Part shown: positions 1 to 13,900 of the stretch, piece by piece | Numbering within the stretch: the first letter of the stretch is position 1 | Layout: each line of letters starts with the position of its first letter | From: Schistosoma haematobium | Taxonomy: Eukaryota; Platyhelminthes; Trematoda; Strigeidida; Schistosomatidae | NCBI RefSeq assembly: GCF_000699445.3 | Contig: NC_067201.1 | Coordinates: 24,753,033-24,817,032, forward strand | Length of the DNA: 64,000 bases | Reading direction: 5' to 3' | The notes under the pieces: generated by a model | Databases searched by the model: none | The model's input: the letters and a program-made list of their open reading frames with translations, nothing else | What the model was told of the DNA's origin: nothing | Translations under genes and position numbers: made by a program

Positions 1-790
1 TCATGTTATTCATACACAATAGATATACAAGGGTGAGTGCAATCATCATTTGAATAGTATGAGATGTACAATGTGTGAGTGAATCTGAATTGAAGTAACC
101 ACTGGAATTATCATTTCTAATCACTGATTAGACTACTCATCACACATAACATGAAATGAACACCGATATCAGTAGATTGAATAGTAAATAACAAACACAT
201 TATATTTGACATAGTGAATATCAATTATGCATTACATATGTGTCTGTCAACTTTCATGACAATCATTTCAGTAGTGTTATAATAGAACATACGAATCACT
301 GGGGTACCGTACTGTGTGCATTGATGTTGTGGTGTCGTCAAATTTGTAAGTGGATTGGAATTGGCTGACAGTTTTATAAAGTATAGTATGTTCAACTTAC
401 AAAACTCTCATCGAAAGCGTGTTCAAATGAAGGTTGTTTGGCAAGCTCACTGAAACTGAACGATTCGAGATGATTGTTTTGAAGTGGAAATACTTCAATA
501 AGTTGTTGGATGTTAGTTAGTTAGTTTGATGCTGACGATTGTTCGATTGGCCGCGTCAAACTGATTTACTGATCTAAAGTGTAAAATATAACTTTGTACA
601 TTGAAATATTTATTTATTCAAGAGACTGTAGTAGTGAATGGTCAGTCAGGTTATTCTAGTGAATTGCATTAAAATAATGAAATGTCGACATAGAATGTGA
701 TGGGAGTAGGCTTGTAGAAACGTACAAATGTGTAGAATTGTACGTATATTTACGGATTTACCGATTACTGTATATTGATCGATGTATACG
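1..790. repeat. Duplicated block, inverted copy at about 51300-52050
   Basis: The first 750 bases match the reverse complement of 51300-52050 almost continuously (for example 1-170 with 51880-52050). No coding sequence is seen. The homology probably extends beyond the left edge of the window. Confidence 0.75.
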
Positions 791-792
791 AC

Positions 793-2168
793 ACAAACAA
801 CTCCGCCTGTCGCTCTTCTAGAGTTACTACCGGTCCCAATCAGTGTAAAGGATGAGGGTTGAGCATGTGGTTAGCGATCCCATCCAGTAGAAATCTAAAT
901 CGCTAGACAAACGCTAACCACAGAAATTAATTCAATCCATTGGTTGGCTGCTCCACTGTTACTATGTTTAGTAGCACTTCCAGAATCTTCTAGCAACCCA
1001 AGGACATTTAAAGTATTATAAAAACAATGTATCTTCTGCATTAAAATGAACCTTGGAGTAAACTACTTCTCGCATACTTTGAGTCTTCTCTCTCGTGTTC
1101 AGGTCGCTGTTTAGTTCAAGCTTGGGGGTTACAGAATAGCTTAGGAGAAGAATATAGCGTTCAATCCGCAACACTTATCACTATGAGATGCTGCAATCAA
1201 TCACAGAGAAGTGCTCAAGAAAGGACCTCACAATTCTGATGCGAGATCACTGGACGACATAGACTGGGAGAGAGAACCGAAAATGGGGAAAGATTTGCAA
1301 ATGTGTGTGCATTCAACAAATTGGTCATAGGCGGAACAATATTTCCACACAAACGTATACACAAAGCTACATGGATCTGACCGGACCACAACACAGAGAA
1401 CCAGATAGATCATATTTGCATCAATAAAACGTTCCGAAGGACAATGGAAGATGTGAGAAGCAGGAGAGCAGCTGACATAGCTTCAGATCACCACACCATA
1501 TAGTTGTGGTCAATTTAAAACTGAAGCTAAAGAAGAACTGGACAAGTGGACAAACTGCACTACAAAGGTTCGATACAGCCTTCCTTCGAGATACTCACAA
1601 ACTCAATGAATTCAAAATACCTCTCAACAATAGGTTCCAAGCCTTACAGGATCTACTGAACGAAGAAGAATCTACTATGGAGGACAACTGGAAAGATATC
1701 GTGGAAGCATTAACTTCAACGTGTCAAGAGATTCTGGGCCTCAAGTAGCATCATCATATGCAATGGACCTCCATAGAAACACTGGACAGGATCGAAGAAA
1801 GGAAGAACAAGGAGACAACAATTAACAACAACCGAACACGAGCACAGAAAGTCCAAACACAAGCTGAATACATAGAAGCAAACAAGCAAGTGAAGAAGAG
1901 CATTCGAGTCGACAAGAAGAAATACGTGGAAGAACTAGCAACGACGGTGGAGAATGCTGCAAGATAAGGAAATATGAAACAGCTTGACGATACAACGAAG
2001 AAACTAGCAGGGAAATATAGTAAAGCAGAGACCGGTCAAAGATAAAGAAGGCAGGCTAATCACTGAAATTGAACAACAGCAGAGCAAATGGGTGGAGTAC
2101 TTCGAGGAACTCTTGAATAGGCCGGCTCCAATGAATCCACCGGACATCGAAGCAGCACACACAGATCT
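793..2168 (+). mobile_element. RTE-clade (SR2-like) retrotransposon, internally deleted fragment
   Basis: 793-910 matches the 5' untranslated leader of the copy at 24089. It is followed by about 270 bp of unrelated sequence (920-1190). From about 1195 there are pieces of the endonuclease domain (GGTIFPHKRIHKATW-like) and the linker before RT, ending at the equivalent of 25505. Frame breaks occur at 1380, 1498 and 1748. The RT domain is missing. The insertion splits the duplicated block, which is uninterrupted in the copy near 50250-51300. Confidence 0.8.
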
Positions 2169-2169
2169 T

Positions 2170-3560
2170 CCTCTCTTAGATGGAATCTCGAACACAAATG
2201 ATGTTTCACAACAGCATAACATACAAACCGACTGATTTCAGAATAGTGTGTGTCATGTGGCTGGCAATCAACTGGACTTGATCAAGTAAAATTGTGTGAA
2301 TATGCACTGGAATGGAGTCAACTGGTAATTTTGCATGACACAAGTGTTGTTAAGTTAACGTCGAACTATTTCATCATGTCATTAGACAAGTTAAAATAAA
2401 CTACATTCTTCGATTGTTGCACTCACGACTTGAATGATGTGAACACCTGAACTTGAAGAAGCCTTCCACAGAGTGAAGTTGAATTAATGCAGATTAATGT
2501 GAATGAGTGGAACAATTTGTCAAGTGCATTTCACTTAATGTTGATCATATTTCTTCTGCAATTCAGTAACCGTCTGGCTGATATAAAGCCCCATTTTCTT
2601 ACATACTATGTGAGTGAGACTAATCATGTGATTGAATTTCACATATTTGCAATTGACATGTGTTCTATTAGGTTCATTGTATTCGGTTAATTCGAGTAGT
2701 TTGACTAGCGTTTTGTATATTACTCTACACTACTACTTATCAGTATTGAGTAGTCTGTTTCGTTACCCATAACTTTGTTGTATGCAGACATAGTGATATC
2801 TGTTTTCCTATAGAATATTCTCAACCACATCCATCCACTGAACACATCCATTTGATTCATTCATTTATAATGAGTATTCAACCAGCTCATCACAGTTGAT
2901 CTAAGTAATTATTATTAGTAGTTAGAGAAGAAGGTGATTAGGCTAGCAGAACACACAGCATGTAAACCAATATGTATTATTGAAGTGGATAATACACGAA
3001 TTAGTCATTGAACGGGCAGAGAGAATACCTGTTGTTCTATTGGCTTTACACAAAACAAAGTCAATCGAAGAATCAGTTTGTGAATTCATCGTGCACTGCG
3101 ATCACATGAACAATTCATTCAGTGAATTATTCATCATCCGATAGTCAGTAATGTCAACTGTCGATTCCACAAAATCATGGTGTACATATATGATTGATGA
3201 TTGAAGATAATTTATCATCATACCAGTTCATTGACGTCCTAATAAGAATAGCCCACGATATTGTTCAGTAATGTAATTATAAGTAGTGATTCAGCAACTG
3301 TGAAATTGTGCAGTTGCATTTAGTGATGAGAATGTGCAAATCAGGCAATGATGAACACGAGAACGTAACGAAAATGGTGAAGGAATCTAATCTCGTATTG
3401 TAAAGTGAATGCGAGATCATGTTGTTGATTGAATTTCACAGGTTGTTATTGTAAATGAACTGTAAGTGAGAAACTAACAAACAATCTCTGAATTATAGTT
3501 TGAATAGAATAAGATGATGATGATGATGATGATGGGAATAAAATGCCCTATTTACTACAA
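2170..3560. repeat. Duplicated block present in three copies
   Basis: 2170-3500 matches the reverse complement of about 49190-50250 and of about 27720-29530. The right end contains a short GAT repeat (3514-3534). No coding sequence is supported; short open frames here do not coincide with conserved limits. Confidence 0.65.
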
Positions 3561-3569
3561 TAACAATAA

Positions 3570-4330
3570 ACATGTTGATATAAGGGAAGGATGTGGGAAC
3601 CACAATATGACGAAAGCAGATGTCGAATATGCAACTTCGTTTTATGGGAAAAAGTTCATGTTTGTGTGAAAGCGTTCACCAAACAACAAAAACAACAACA
3701 AAAACAATAATAATAATACTCATAGAAATAACAATAATAATAATCAAAGGTTAGCTAGAGTACATATTCCATTACATGAATGGATGCAGTTGTTTACTTA
3801 CTAACATAATGATGATGATCAAAATAACCATTGTAGGTTAAAGTCAAGGTAGTGGTAGAGATGGGAAAGTCTCTCATTTGTAAACGGACTATTAATTTCA
3901 TCCCATGTTTGATTAAAATATTCTGTTGTTCAATGCAGCTTCAAACGATCGACTGTTGTCAAACGTGAATAGATTCTGAGTGAAGGAAACGGTGGAATAT
4001 GATAGTGATTTGACTGTGTTGCAGAAGTTAGTAAAGTGTTTGAAGATAAACATTCTAACTGATCTCGTTTCATACTTGTGGAAAGAATTCGACACGAGTT
4101 ATCGTTTGTTTGGTGAAATTCAACCATATCTCCAGTCAAAACATCTTTCATCAAGGTAAGATTGTGCGACAATCGTTGCTTCATTCAGGGTCTGTTGTAT
4201 CGTACGATAGGTGGAATGTCAACACAAGAAAAATAAAGTTGTTCTGTTCCATCATTGAATATCACCCTGAACAAAGCGGTAGAAAATGTAGTTGAACATA
4301 GTTAACCGACCACACATATTTCATTTATTC
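3570..4330. repeat. Dispersed 0.7 kb repeat family, copy 1
   Basis: Recognised by CATGAATGGATGCAGTTG, a CTCTCATTTGTAAACGG block and a GACGAGTTATCGTTT-like block in fixed order. Similar copies lie at 22920-23700 and 47050-47745 (direct) and 60230-60660 (inverted). No conserved reading frame was found. Confidence 0.6.
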
Positions 4331-5527
4331 CGTTTTCTGTCTATCATGATGAAACTATAACCACGAATGACAGATTGGAGATTGTAACGTTTTCGAAAAT
4401 CATCAGTAAACTGATTCGAGATCGATGTGTGCATTCTACATTGGAAAATGTTGATCCTTACATAAGAATATTTCCGTCGGTAAATTATTACTGACTCGAT
4501 GACTTGACTGTCAACCCAATTTATGACTTATAATCTAGGTGTGTATGTATTCGTAGTAACATACATATATCAGCTGAAACTACACTCCCTTCGTAATAAA
4601 AGTCATAAACATCGTAAGTCAGATTACTGAGTCACGATCCCTGCTGTGATTTCATTGATGTAGTCAATTTGAAGGTGGGACACTATTTGATGTCACTAGG
4701 AATCGATAGGAAATCGTCATGGTCGGTTTATTGAGAAACGATTGGTGACGGAATATGTAAGAAACATTTTCAAAGGAGGTCGGCTGATTCACACCCACTC
4801 CCATGTCTTATATTCAATGCCTCTAATCTAAACGTGAAATTTTCGCTTCATATATACAACATCAGAGAACTGATTAATTTGTTTGGAAACTTATAAAGCA
4901 CAGTAGTATTGTATTAAACCAACACATTCTGTTGAGAAATTCACATGCTCCACTATTGAAATTCAAAGTGAAAAGAAACAGTTAAGGCAATCGACTAATT
5001 CTCATGGATAACTCATCCTATTTAAGTAATGTTGCCATCGTTCCTGTGAGATCAGAGCAGACATACAGTGACGAGTTCATGAGATGATAAACGCAATGAT
5101 CTCTGTTCAAAACAATCACATCATCAAAATTGAATTGTTATTAGTTGTGATGTAGGAAGCAGTTATCGTCAGTGCATTGAGATATTGGAGAAGAACACAA
5201 GTATGTTGGTTCAAGATAATAATGTTTAACGAGAGTGCAACATTAAATCATGCACAAACATCAGTTATGAGCACATCAATATGGAATCAGAACTAGACTT
5301 AATTGACGAAGTAAATGACACAGTATTCTCAATTGTTCTAACATCAACATAGAATTGATCAAAACATGGGCGTGTAAACTCGATGAAACTCACCGTGGGA
5401 GCCTTAATGACTATTCATAATGAAATAAATGACCAATACAGTTTGCATTCATCCAACTGGTTAGAAATTATTCATTTTATCAATGAGCAACCACCCAATT
5501 GGTCAATTTGTGGATATGGGAAATTCC

Positions 5528-5590
5528 ACCAATCAATTGATTCATCTCCACTATATAAACAGCAGCAGCAGCAGCAGCAGCAGCAGAGGT
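5528..5590 (+). promoter_or_regulatory. CCAAT, TATA box and CAG repeat upstream of left PAN-like gene
   Basis: CCAAT at about 5529, TATATAAA at 5552-5559, then an uninterrupted CAG repeat of nine or more units (about 5560-5586). The repeat lies where the transcript would start, about 60-85 bp before the ATG. The mirror promoter has the same layout with a degenerate repeat. Confidence 0.55.
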
Positions 5591-5646
5591 AGTTGTTGTT
5601 ATTGTCGAACAATAAAGCATTTCCTACACATTTCAAGTTACATCAA

Positions 5647-7245
5647 ATGATTCAATATTCATTCTTGATCACTGTATACATTTCAATTCATCTTTCATAT
5701 TGTTTGCACACACAAACAAATGTGACAAATCATTTGACATTGTTATCCTCATGTGAGCAGTGCCACAAATGTAGCACAAATATGCATTGCAGCTATTCAC
5801 AATGGATAAGCAGATTGGGATTGCCAGAGCAGACATTCTCACAAAACTACTGGTTGAATTCAGTCAAAACGAAATCTGATTGCCTCACTGAATGCCGATC
5901 TCATCCACAGTGTAATCTATACACATATCAAATTGTAAGTTTAACATACATTTTCACTAAATATGTAATTGTCTAACTGATATATCACTGTATATATACA
6001 TACTTCCAATTGAATTGATGATCACCGATTCATCTCAACATCAACATATTCTGATATCTTAACAATAATATTATTGTTATTATTAGTTGTAGAGAATAAG
6101 AAACGTTTGCAGTTTGACTGTATGGAGAGTTTCATTAAGATGTCAAGTGTTCAATTTGAGCTATTATTATTATTACCATTTATATTAGATGGAATGCTAC
6201 ATCCATCAACCATTTGATGTATGAATTGCAGATATACGTTACCTTTCAAACTTCTCCTTATTTACAGCTCGAACCGAAATGGTGCAATCTGTATTCTGAA
6301 CTGATTGAAAACGCTACGATAAAGATCATCAATTCAACTGAGCATATGACTGGAGGAAGAGTGTGTTGTTGTAAGTTGAAATCATGTTTATCATGGTCAT
6401 ATTAATAATCATAATCATAATCATAATGATGAATGTTTCGAATATCCAGTGTAATTAGGGTCAGTGTAACAAGGTTTATATGATTGAGGGTAGTTTAGTT
6501 GTATTTTATTTCGGTGAACTGAAATGACAGAAATCATTTGAGAATATGTAGTTGGCATAAAGAATGAAGTGAGTGTTTCAAAGTAAAGTTGATGGTTAGA
6601 TGTGAGCTACTGTTTACTGAAAAATCTACTGTATATTAATTGTCCATAGAAATGTCAGTCAGTCAGCAGTCAGCCAGCAGTCAGTAAGCAACGGTTGACA
6701 GACTTTAGAGAAAAGTGTTAAGTGAAGTTGAACAGTGGAATACGTTTTATCACAGTGTGTGTATTTGAATTTCCAATCAGCATTCTCGGAACTCTCTTCG
6801 AAGCATCTCCTTGCACTAATAGGTTTGCAAAGTTGCTTCACATATCTGATGTTCCTCCAATCACTAAACTGTAGACTAATAAGCATGGATAAATAAGAAT
6901 GTTTGTGGTAAGTGAACGGACATGTTTACACTGTGAACTACGTACAATTCATGGGAATCGCAATCACTCATCATAATGAATGTTCTTATTAAGTAAACTA
7001 TTTGCTGAATATCTATCTGATGAATGTTAGATATCAGTGAATATTTTATTGCAGTTTTATATTTGTGTAATTGGTTTGCACTAATGTCAGTCAATCATCT
7101 ATGTACATCGGTAGCTCATTCAAACCATTTTCCATTTTACACTCTTCCCCTTCCTCTTCTTCTTCTTCTCCTTCTTCTTCTTACATCATTAAACCATTGT
7201 GCATTCAATGTAATTTGTAAATGTTTGTGTTCATGCGTCTACTGA
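5647..7245 (+). CDS. Left secreted PAN/apple-like cysteine-rich protein, 193 aa, 3 exons
   Basis: Exons 5647-5934 (96 codons, phase 0), 6268-6370 (103 nt, phase 1) and 7055-7245 (to TGA) join in frame to 194 codons. The start at 5647 was chosen because it gives an N-terminal signal peptide (MIQYSFLITVYISIHLSYC); an upstream in-frame ATG at 5593 would bury it. Residues 60-130 resemble a PAN/apple fold: C-x3-C-x5-C at 79, 83 and 89, then W-C-N-L-Y with C102, and a GGRVCC end. N-glycosylation sites include NVT and NAT. The C-terminal tail runs through a (CTT)n tract encoding poly-leucine, so the last exon may be mostly untranslated or lineage-specific. A second copy with the same exon limits sits inverted at 55662-53948. 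PAN domains bind proteins or sugars; the target here is unknown. Exons 1-2 are well supported, exon 3 less so. Confidence 0.65.
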
Positions 7246-7347
7246 CTATTGTATTGTAATCAACTGTACTGTACTTTACTGTACTGTAATGTAATGTAAT
7301 GTACTGTGCTGCAATTCACTATGTATGACATTCTGTAACGAAATGTA

Positions 7348-7353
7348 AATAAA
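7348..7353 (+). terminator. Polyadenylation signal of left PAN-like gene
   Basis: AATAAACTATTCATTTG about 100 bp after the TGA at 7245. It is conserved in the mirror gene (minus strand, about 53938-53933). Confidence 0.5.
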
Positions 7354-7943
7354 CTATTCATTTGTTGTTTACCATGTGTTGTTCTTTGAAATTAATCAGT
7401 GAATAGACGAAAAGACAATCGTATGAATAGTAGTAATTGATTAGATGATGATGATGATTGGGTTGTGTTTGCTTTCATGGATAACATTGAAACATGTGTG
7501 AATAATGTGAAGAGAAACTGACGAAATTGTAGTTGATTGTAGAACGAGTAGGTTGACCGATACGATTCTCTTAGTAAATGACACCAGTTGACTGGTTTGT
7601 TGAAACGGAACATTCAAACTACCCAACATACTAGAACATCTTAAGAAACCGATCATCATCATCGGAATTATTCCGTTCACTTGTTATAAGGCAATTAATA
7701 CATTAATTTCATTAACTAACATATGAAGCAGTAAACAGTTTGAATATCAAATATTTCCTGCACTCCTGTTTGCTTATCGAATTTCGTAATTGCTAAGATT
7801 TGCGGCTGATTCCTGATGAAAGTCATCTTCACAAATCACTTACAAATTTCACAAGATCATTTCGAACATATTTTGTCAATACTGAATTCCCTTTCCCCCT
7901 GCTCTACAAAAAAAGTAATTGTCAACTTCTCCAGTGTAAACAT

Positions 7944-7949
7944 TTTATT
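7944..7949 (-). terminator. Polyadenylation signal of left micro-exon gene
   Basis: AATAAA on the minus strand 11 bp after the TAA stop (7962-7960), followed by a G/T-containing stretch. The mirror gene has the same hexamer after its stop. Confidence 0.6.
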
Positions 7950-7959
7950 ATTTTTACAG

Positions 7960-10900
7960 TTACATATATGTGTAGAGACCAACTATTGAGGCCGATCTAT
8001 TCGTGGGGGGCCTGCTATTAGCTTTGAAATAAAACAAAAACCAAGTACATTAATGAGGAGTTGAAACATTGAATGAGTTAACTAATGCTGTTTACACAGA
8101 TTCGATTGAAAGTATTAAAACGAGTTATTCTATATATGCTGATGAATATCATTCTCAAGAGTTTGTGTCTTCCAGTCATGGCACGGTTAATGAATCCTTG
8201 TTTCGAACGTTATGCAATTGTTTCAGATATAGCTGACGAGTATGAAATAGAACTACATGAACACAATAGATGTCACAACACTTAAGAATCCAAAATTATC
8301 TCTTCCAAATACTGAATGGTTAGTACATATTTCACTAAACATTTAACAGTTGCATAAACTGACCATAGAATATTGTGTTATCAATTTTTAATCAACATAC
8401 TGAAACATGAAAATCTAGAGTAATTTGCTTTAAAGGGTCAATCACTGGTAACAATGAACACTTGTGGTTGTTTAAATCAAGCTCTTGTATATAAATTATG
8501 ACTATGCCCATATTTATCGGTAGTGGGATGCTGATAGTTTCTCGACGTTCAGTAGACCGATTCAAATGTTGTGGTCGAGATGTCTGAGTTACCTGGAATA
8601 ACCCATTTAACGGTCACATATCGTTATTTTGTTGTTAAAAGGGGATGAATATTAGGGAAGTTGACATATTAATGATAATTTTTAGGGTTATCATCATTTT
8701 TATTTCCGTTATGTAATTCGTATCGGATAACTGTATGGTTGCCATCATATATTACAGTGTTTATAAGCTTTCAACTGATCTATTGACTACTGCCGTACAC
8801 TTTACTGCCCTTGGTAATTGGTAATTTATAATGCACTATTTGTGCTGTTCTCTATCACGTGTTGATCGATAATTGGAATACTGATTGAGTAATATGGCAC
8901 GTGATATTTATTAATGTCTCTGTAGATGGTAACTTAGTGACTGCAAGATGCAACAGCTTATCTAGCCATTTGCATACATTTCACAATCAGAATACTACAT
9001 TGTTGTATCTAGTCATCAACATGCACCATATCAACTTGAAATATTTCATTTCATTCCAAATTGGCACTTCAGAATTGATGGTTTACTACTTTTGTGTGGT
9101 TGTGGTTTGTATCTACGATGTCATTCTGCACTATCATAATAGATGATCTTGTTACGACAATATGAATTCAACTTTTATTCAAAATCTTACGTGTTACTAG
9201 TAAATTAATTTCCATCCGAATGTGGTGAGAACTGAAATCATAAAGTTAAACCAGCATTTTCACTTTTCTTCCAATGAAATTCACATTTGACATCATTATG
9301 TAAAAATCGTTTGAAGTAAAATTCAGGTTCACTGGTTTTATAGAGCATCTCAGGTTTGATCTGAATGCTTTGATTCAATTTAAGTCAACAATGTCCAATA
9401 ATCTAAGTGGTAATACCATTCGTTATACTTGATTTCTTGCATCGCAGTGTTGAATTGAATGCTACGACACGAACATCATACCTCTTGCTTTGAACAGTCA
9501 AGTGACATTTTACGAACTGATGAGTTTATGTAACTGATATACCGGTTTAACAAGCATGACATTATTAATAATGATGACCATCCATTGGTTGGATGTTTGT
9601 GTATCTAACTGATCAATCGCAAATAAAACAAAGTGTGAAGTCTGAATTCGCTTACTAGCCAACACTACGCCTACTATGATACTGAGCAATTGAAAACCTT
9701 CACCGGTTTAAATACCCGATCATAGAAGATTTCAAGCATAGTCAGTAAAAGGTATGAAGTGGGATATTGGTCAAGTTGTTGAGATCGATATTGAAAAACA
9801 CTCATTTTCGAACCACTCAACGAACATCATACTGTAGAGACACTCAGTGATAAATTACAATACATTTTGATGAAAATGACTATCCCATCATCTGTGATAT
9901 GACATAACAGCTCAGTTTAAACAAAATACCAATGATGAACATCATACGTTGCATAATAATTCACATCTCATCTAACACACAGTTGAAATGCATCGATTTG
10001 ATGGACTTACACAAATATAAACTGAATTCAGATTTCACAAAATGTAAAGTATCCAATCCGTTATTGACATTCTCGAAAACTTTTATGAAAAAAACGATAA
10101 GAAAATCAACAGTTTGATTCGCCTCATTAATAGTGAAATAAAGAAGACAATCAATCATTGGAAACAAATTCTAATACAACATTCTAATACACATTGGTGT
10201 CGATTAGCACTTTTGATATGACAACTACTATTATAGGCAAGTCACTTTATCATAAACTGATCCTACTTCACTACAAAATTGAATAAACATTGAAGATTTG
10301 TCTTACCTTCAATATGTTGTGGTGGTAGGTTGATGTAACACACTGAACCATTGCGATTAGCTGCCTCCACTATTCAATTGAGAAAAGTAAGTAACATGAA
10401 ACACATAATCACGACAAGATAAAATCATATCAACCTGATGCTCGTTGAGTCAGTTACGCGACCTACATGTCATTTTATGTTTACTTGTTCGTGTACGAAG
10501 TTACTAGAAGTATATCTGTGTAGTGATATTTCCAAAGAACCACGTACGTCAATGATGGACATTGTAGTTCAACGAGGTAACAAAATGTATGAAACAACGT
10601 TTTCCCTCCTCATATAATAAATAGATAAATGCAAGTTAGTATTCAGCAACGTGACTGCTTGCAATATGAAGTCATCTGCACTATCACTGTTGACGTTGTT
10701 ACCAAATAATACGAGCGTGTTTTTTCAACTATTTGCAACCAGTTGTATGTCTCACCTTTTAACACAGACTGTTCACCTTCCATCCAGTGACTACTACACA
10801 TATGACGTCAGGACCTATTTCAACTTCATATGTTCCCTTAATCGTAACTATGGAAGTGTCATTTCTCAGTCATCAATTCACTGAATACGTATGTAACATT

Positions 10901-13900
10901 GAAATTGTTCCAGAATGTTGAAATAAAAGACGCATAGTGATGTCGTGTAAGTTGAAACGGAAAACTTGCAAACTGATGTCATCCGAACATGTAGAAAGTG
11001 TTCAATAATCAATCTTTTAGATAGTATGGATGGATTTTCTTCTCTGTTTACTTTCTTTTGCCAGTAACGAGCAAACGAGCAAACGTCTTTCATGAGCATT
11101 AGTAAACACACAAATGTCTAGGAATACAAGTGTGAGAAAACATCTTGAGAAATATATCTCTTACTTTGATGATGCTTCTTTTGTTTTTCGAAACAGTCGA
11201 TCAATTCAGTGAAGTTATAGTTGGTAACTAGGGCTGGTAAAGTAGACAAATTTAAAACATTCATCAAAATACTTAAAAGACCACTCTATTCAAAAGTGTA
11301 ATTAACTGTCTGAAAGTATTACTATCTTATGTGTAAGTTGAATTGATCACAGGTTATTGATGTAGAATAGACTAAACCGAAAACTTACGACTTTTAAATT
11401 TGTTGAAATGAATAGTTTTTATCATATCTGAAAGCGTATGAACATAGAACTTGATGTTATATGGATGCGTCAACGGTATTTCGAAATACACAAAAAACGA
11501 TTCATTCAGTACAAATAGAGGGAAGAATATCATAGAATGCCGCAGCATACACAGATCTCATACATCATTTAAAAGAATTAAATATTGCATATGTGACACA
11601 GAATTCGGTTGGTCAGAAGAAAGTAACACAAGAGTTATTATCAATCAATCAACATAATATCAGGAATCTATCGAAAACTTTGAGTATTAACTCGGAATCA
11701 GTCTTCGTTTACACAAATCATTCCACAGATCCACCATTTTTTCCATTCAATAACTTAACAATATTCACTTCATGGTTTCAACAATCGTCAGATGTGGTCT
11801 GAAGATATCTGTCATCAATTGTAAATAACATTTTCATTTTCATTACCTCTATCAACCAAACTTCACTTCCACAATCCAACACTGAAACTACTGATCTATA
11901 AAATACTAAGTGTCGTAGACTCTTCCGTGACTAATCAACCAACCGAGATAGTAAATGGATAGTACGAATGAAAATAAGCTTCACACTATGTTTTGTGTTA
12001 TGTTTGCAATTAACGAAGGTGGTGAGAACGAATTTCAAGTGACGTGTTTGGTTGAGCTGAATTTTTCAAGTTATTATTTACTGGAGCTTAATATAGAAAT
12101 GCAATATTTGCCGACAATTGTACTAACTGAAGTACACTGGATATTCTTCCATGAATGAAAGACTAGATACCACCGTATTAATACCTTTATACATGTGCGT
12201 GTATAATTCCGTCTGTCTCTGATTTGTTTGCTTTCATTAATTTCTTATGTTTACCACCAATTCTCTTCCACATTCCGTTCAAAACAGCTGGAATGACAGT
12301 GATGGATATAACATTTTTCCCTTTAGTAAGCTGACTATATGGCATGAACGTTACTTAAGTGAATACGATGTGTATGAAGAGTTGTATTACACAATATCAC
12401 CATTCTGGTACATAAACAAAGCATTCAACTAACCTTCACACAACTTGATAAGACTTTATTCAGTTTGAACAGTTGAAGGTAATCTGTTATGTTGAAGTGT
12501 TTTACTTCAACATCACACAATCATGTCTCATTCACAAAGGTTTGGAACATTCTGCGCAAAGTGTGTTTGGTGTCAACTATACTTTCGCATCTGTTCTATC
12601 CGTCAAAATACACCGAGTATCTCATATTGAAAAACAGTGAACGGAATACACGCAGAAGGATGGATGAAACCAAACATGTACGCATGAATGCAAAAGATCA
12701 TGGTGAGAATCGAATACATTACAGGACTAAATATGCCAGTATACAGTAACGACAGATGCGACGAACGATAATTTCCCATCTCATAACTGCATAAATTGAT
12801 AAGCTGAGTTACGATATAAAAGCCACCACACTATACAAAATTCTCACAATTTCTAACGAATCAAATGAAAAATAATTTTCGACGAATAACTTACGACCGA
12901 ATATTCTTGCTCCATGTTCGCTTTCATAAAACATGCGTCGGCATTCGATCACTAAATTTATTAAATTCATCGTTTCAATATTATTAATCGATAACTTACC
13001 TTGATCAGACTGCACACCGTGATTCTTCAAATCTGCATTTGTTTCCCCTGTGAACACACACATTTCATAACAACAGTATTATATTGTAGTATAAGAATAT
13101 GGATGGATCGTCGAATTTCATGGTTTAAAATCGGTAACTGACTTCATTTTAACAATCGTTGAACGACAGTAAGCAATAGGTACCTGCTGTGAGGATTGAT
13201 GTCTGACTATCACTGATTTTCTACTCCTATATGGCTAGCAATACAGAACTATGCAGAGCTGCATTATCCTCAGCTTTGTTAAAAATTGTCTAAAAAATTA
13301 TCACTAACATAGCTTGTCCGAGTAACCACCACATGAAACAACTTGGTTCGTTCTTTGTTTTGTTCTCTTCAATTTACATGCATCTTAGCCTCATCCTAAT
13401 ATACCACACTCGAACCTATTTTATCTACACTGCTATTGTTCAAATCATTCATCAAATATTTCAAATCTCATGCGTTTATGTTGCATTATGTTTGATTACA
13501 GAGTAGAGACTGGCTCGCAAAACCATGAAACCATCTTTCTCAACACTAGTCGGGGAACAGTGAATTGAAGAATACTTTTAAACCCAGTGCTATCAATTCA
13601 GAATGATCCACTGCAATCCCTTGTACAGACCATCCTGTCAAATCAACGCAATCGATAGTCGTTCAAACTATTATGAAGGGAAGAAAGGCGGCAAAGTTTT
13701 AACTTTCAAGACTATTTTTCGATTTATTATAATTGTTGGCATTTTCATTGCACACTTAGTGGATACTTAGTTGTTGCATTCCGACATTAAACTTAATGTA
13801 AGCTGTCGGTGAATCTTCTGACTATTTCCATGCGTTTCATGGTTGATTTAGAGAAAACGGAGAACTGATCTGATTTCCATATGTGCCTTCTGAATGTGCA

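Larger units (their letters stand above)
4480..7740. repeat. Left outer arm of the inverted duplication (PAN-like gene block)
   Basis: Reverse-complement match to 53545-56640 (left 4660-7740), then to about 59770-59925 (left 4480-4650). It holds the left PAN-like gene. Apart from that gene, 4480-5530 contains no recognisable coding sequence. Confidence 0.7.

Noticed and set aside
2487..2690. 67-codon frame with a hydrophobic stretch
   Set aside because: Lies in duplicated non-coding DNA; its frame and start are not preserved in the other copies.
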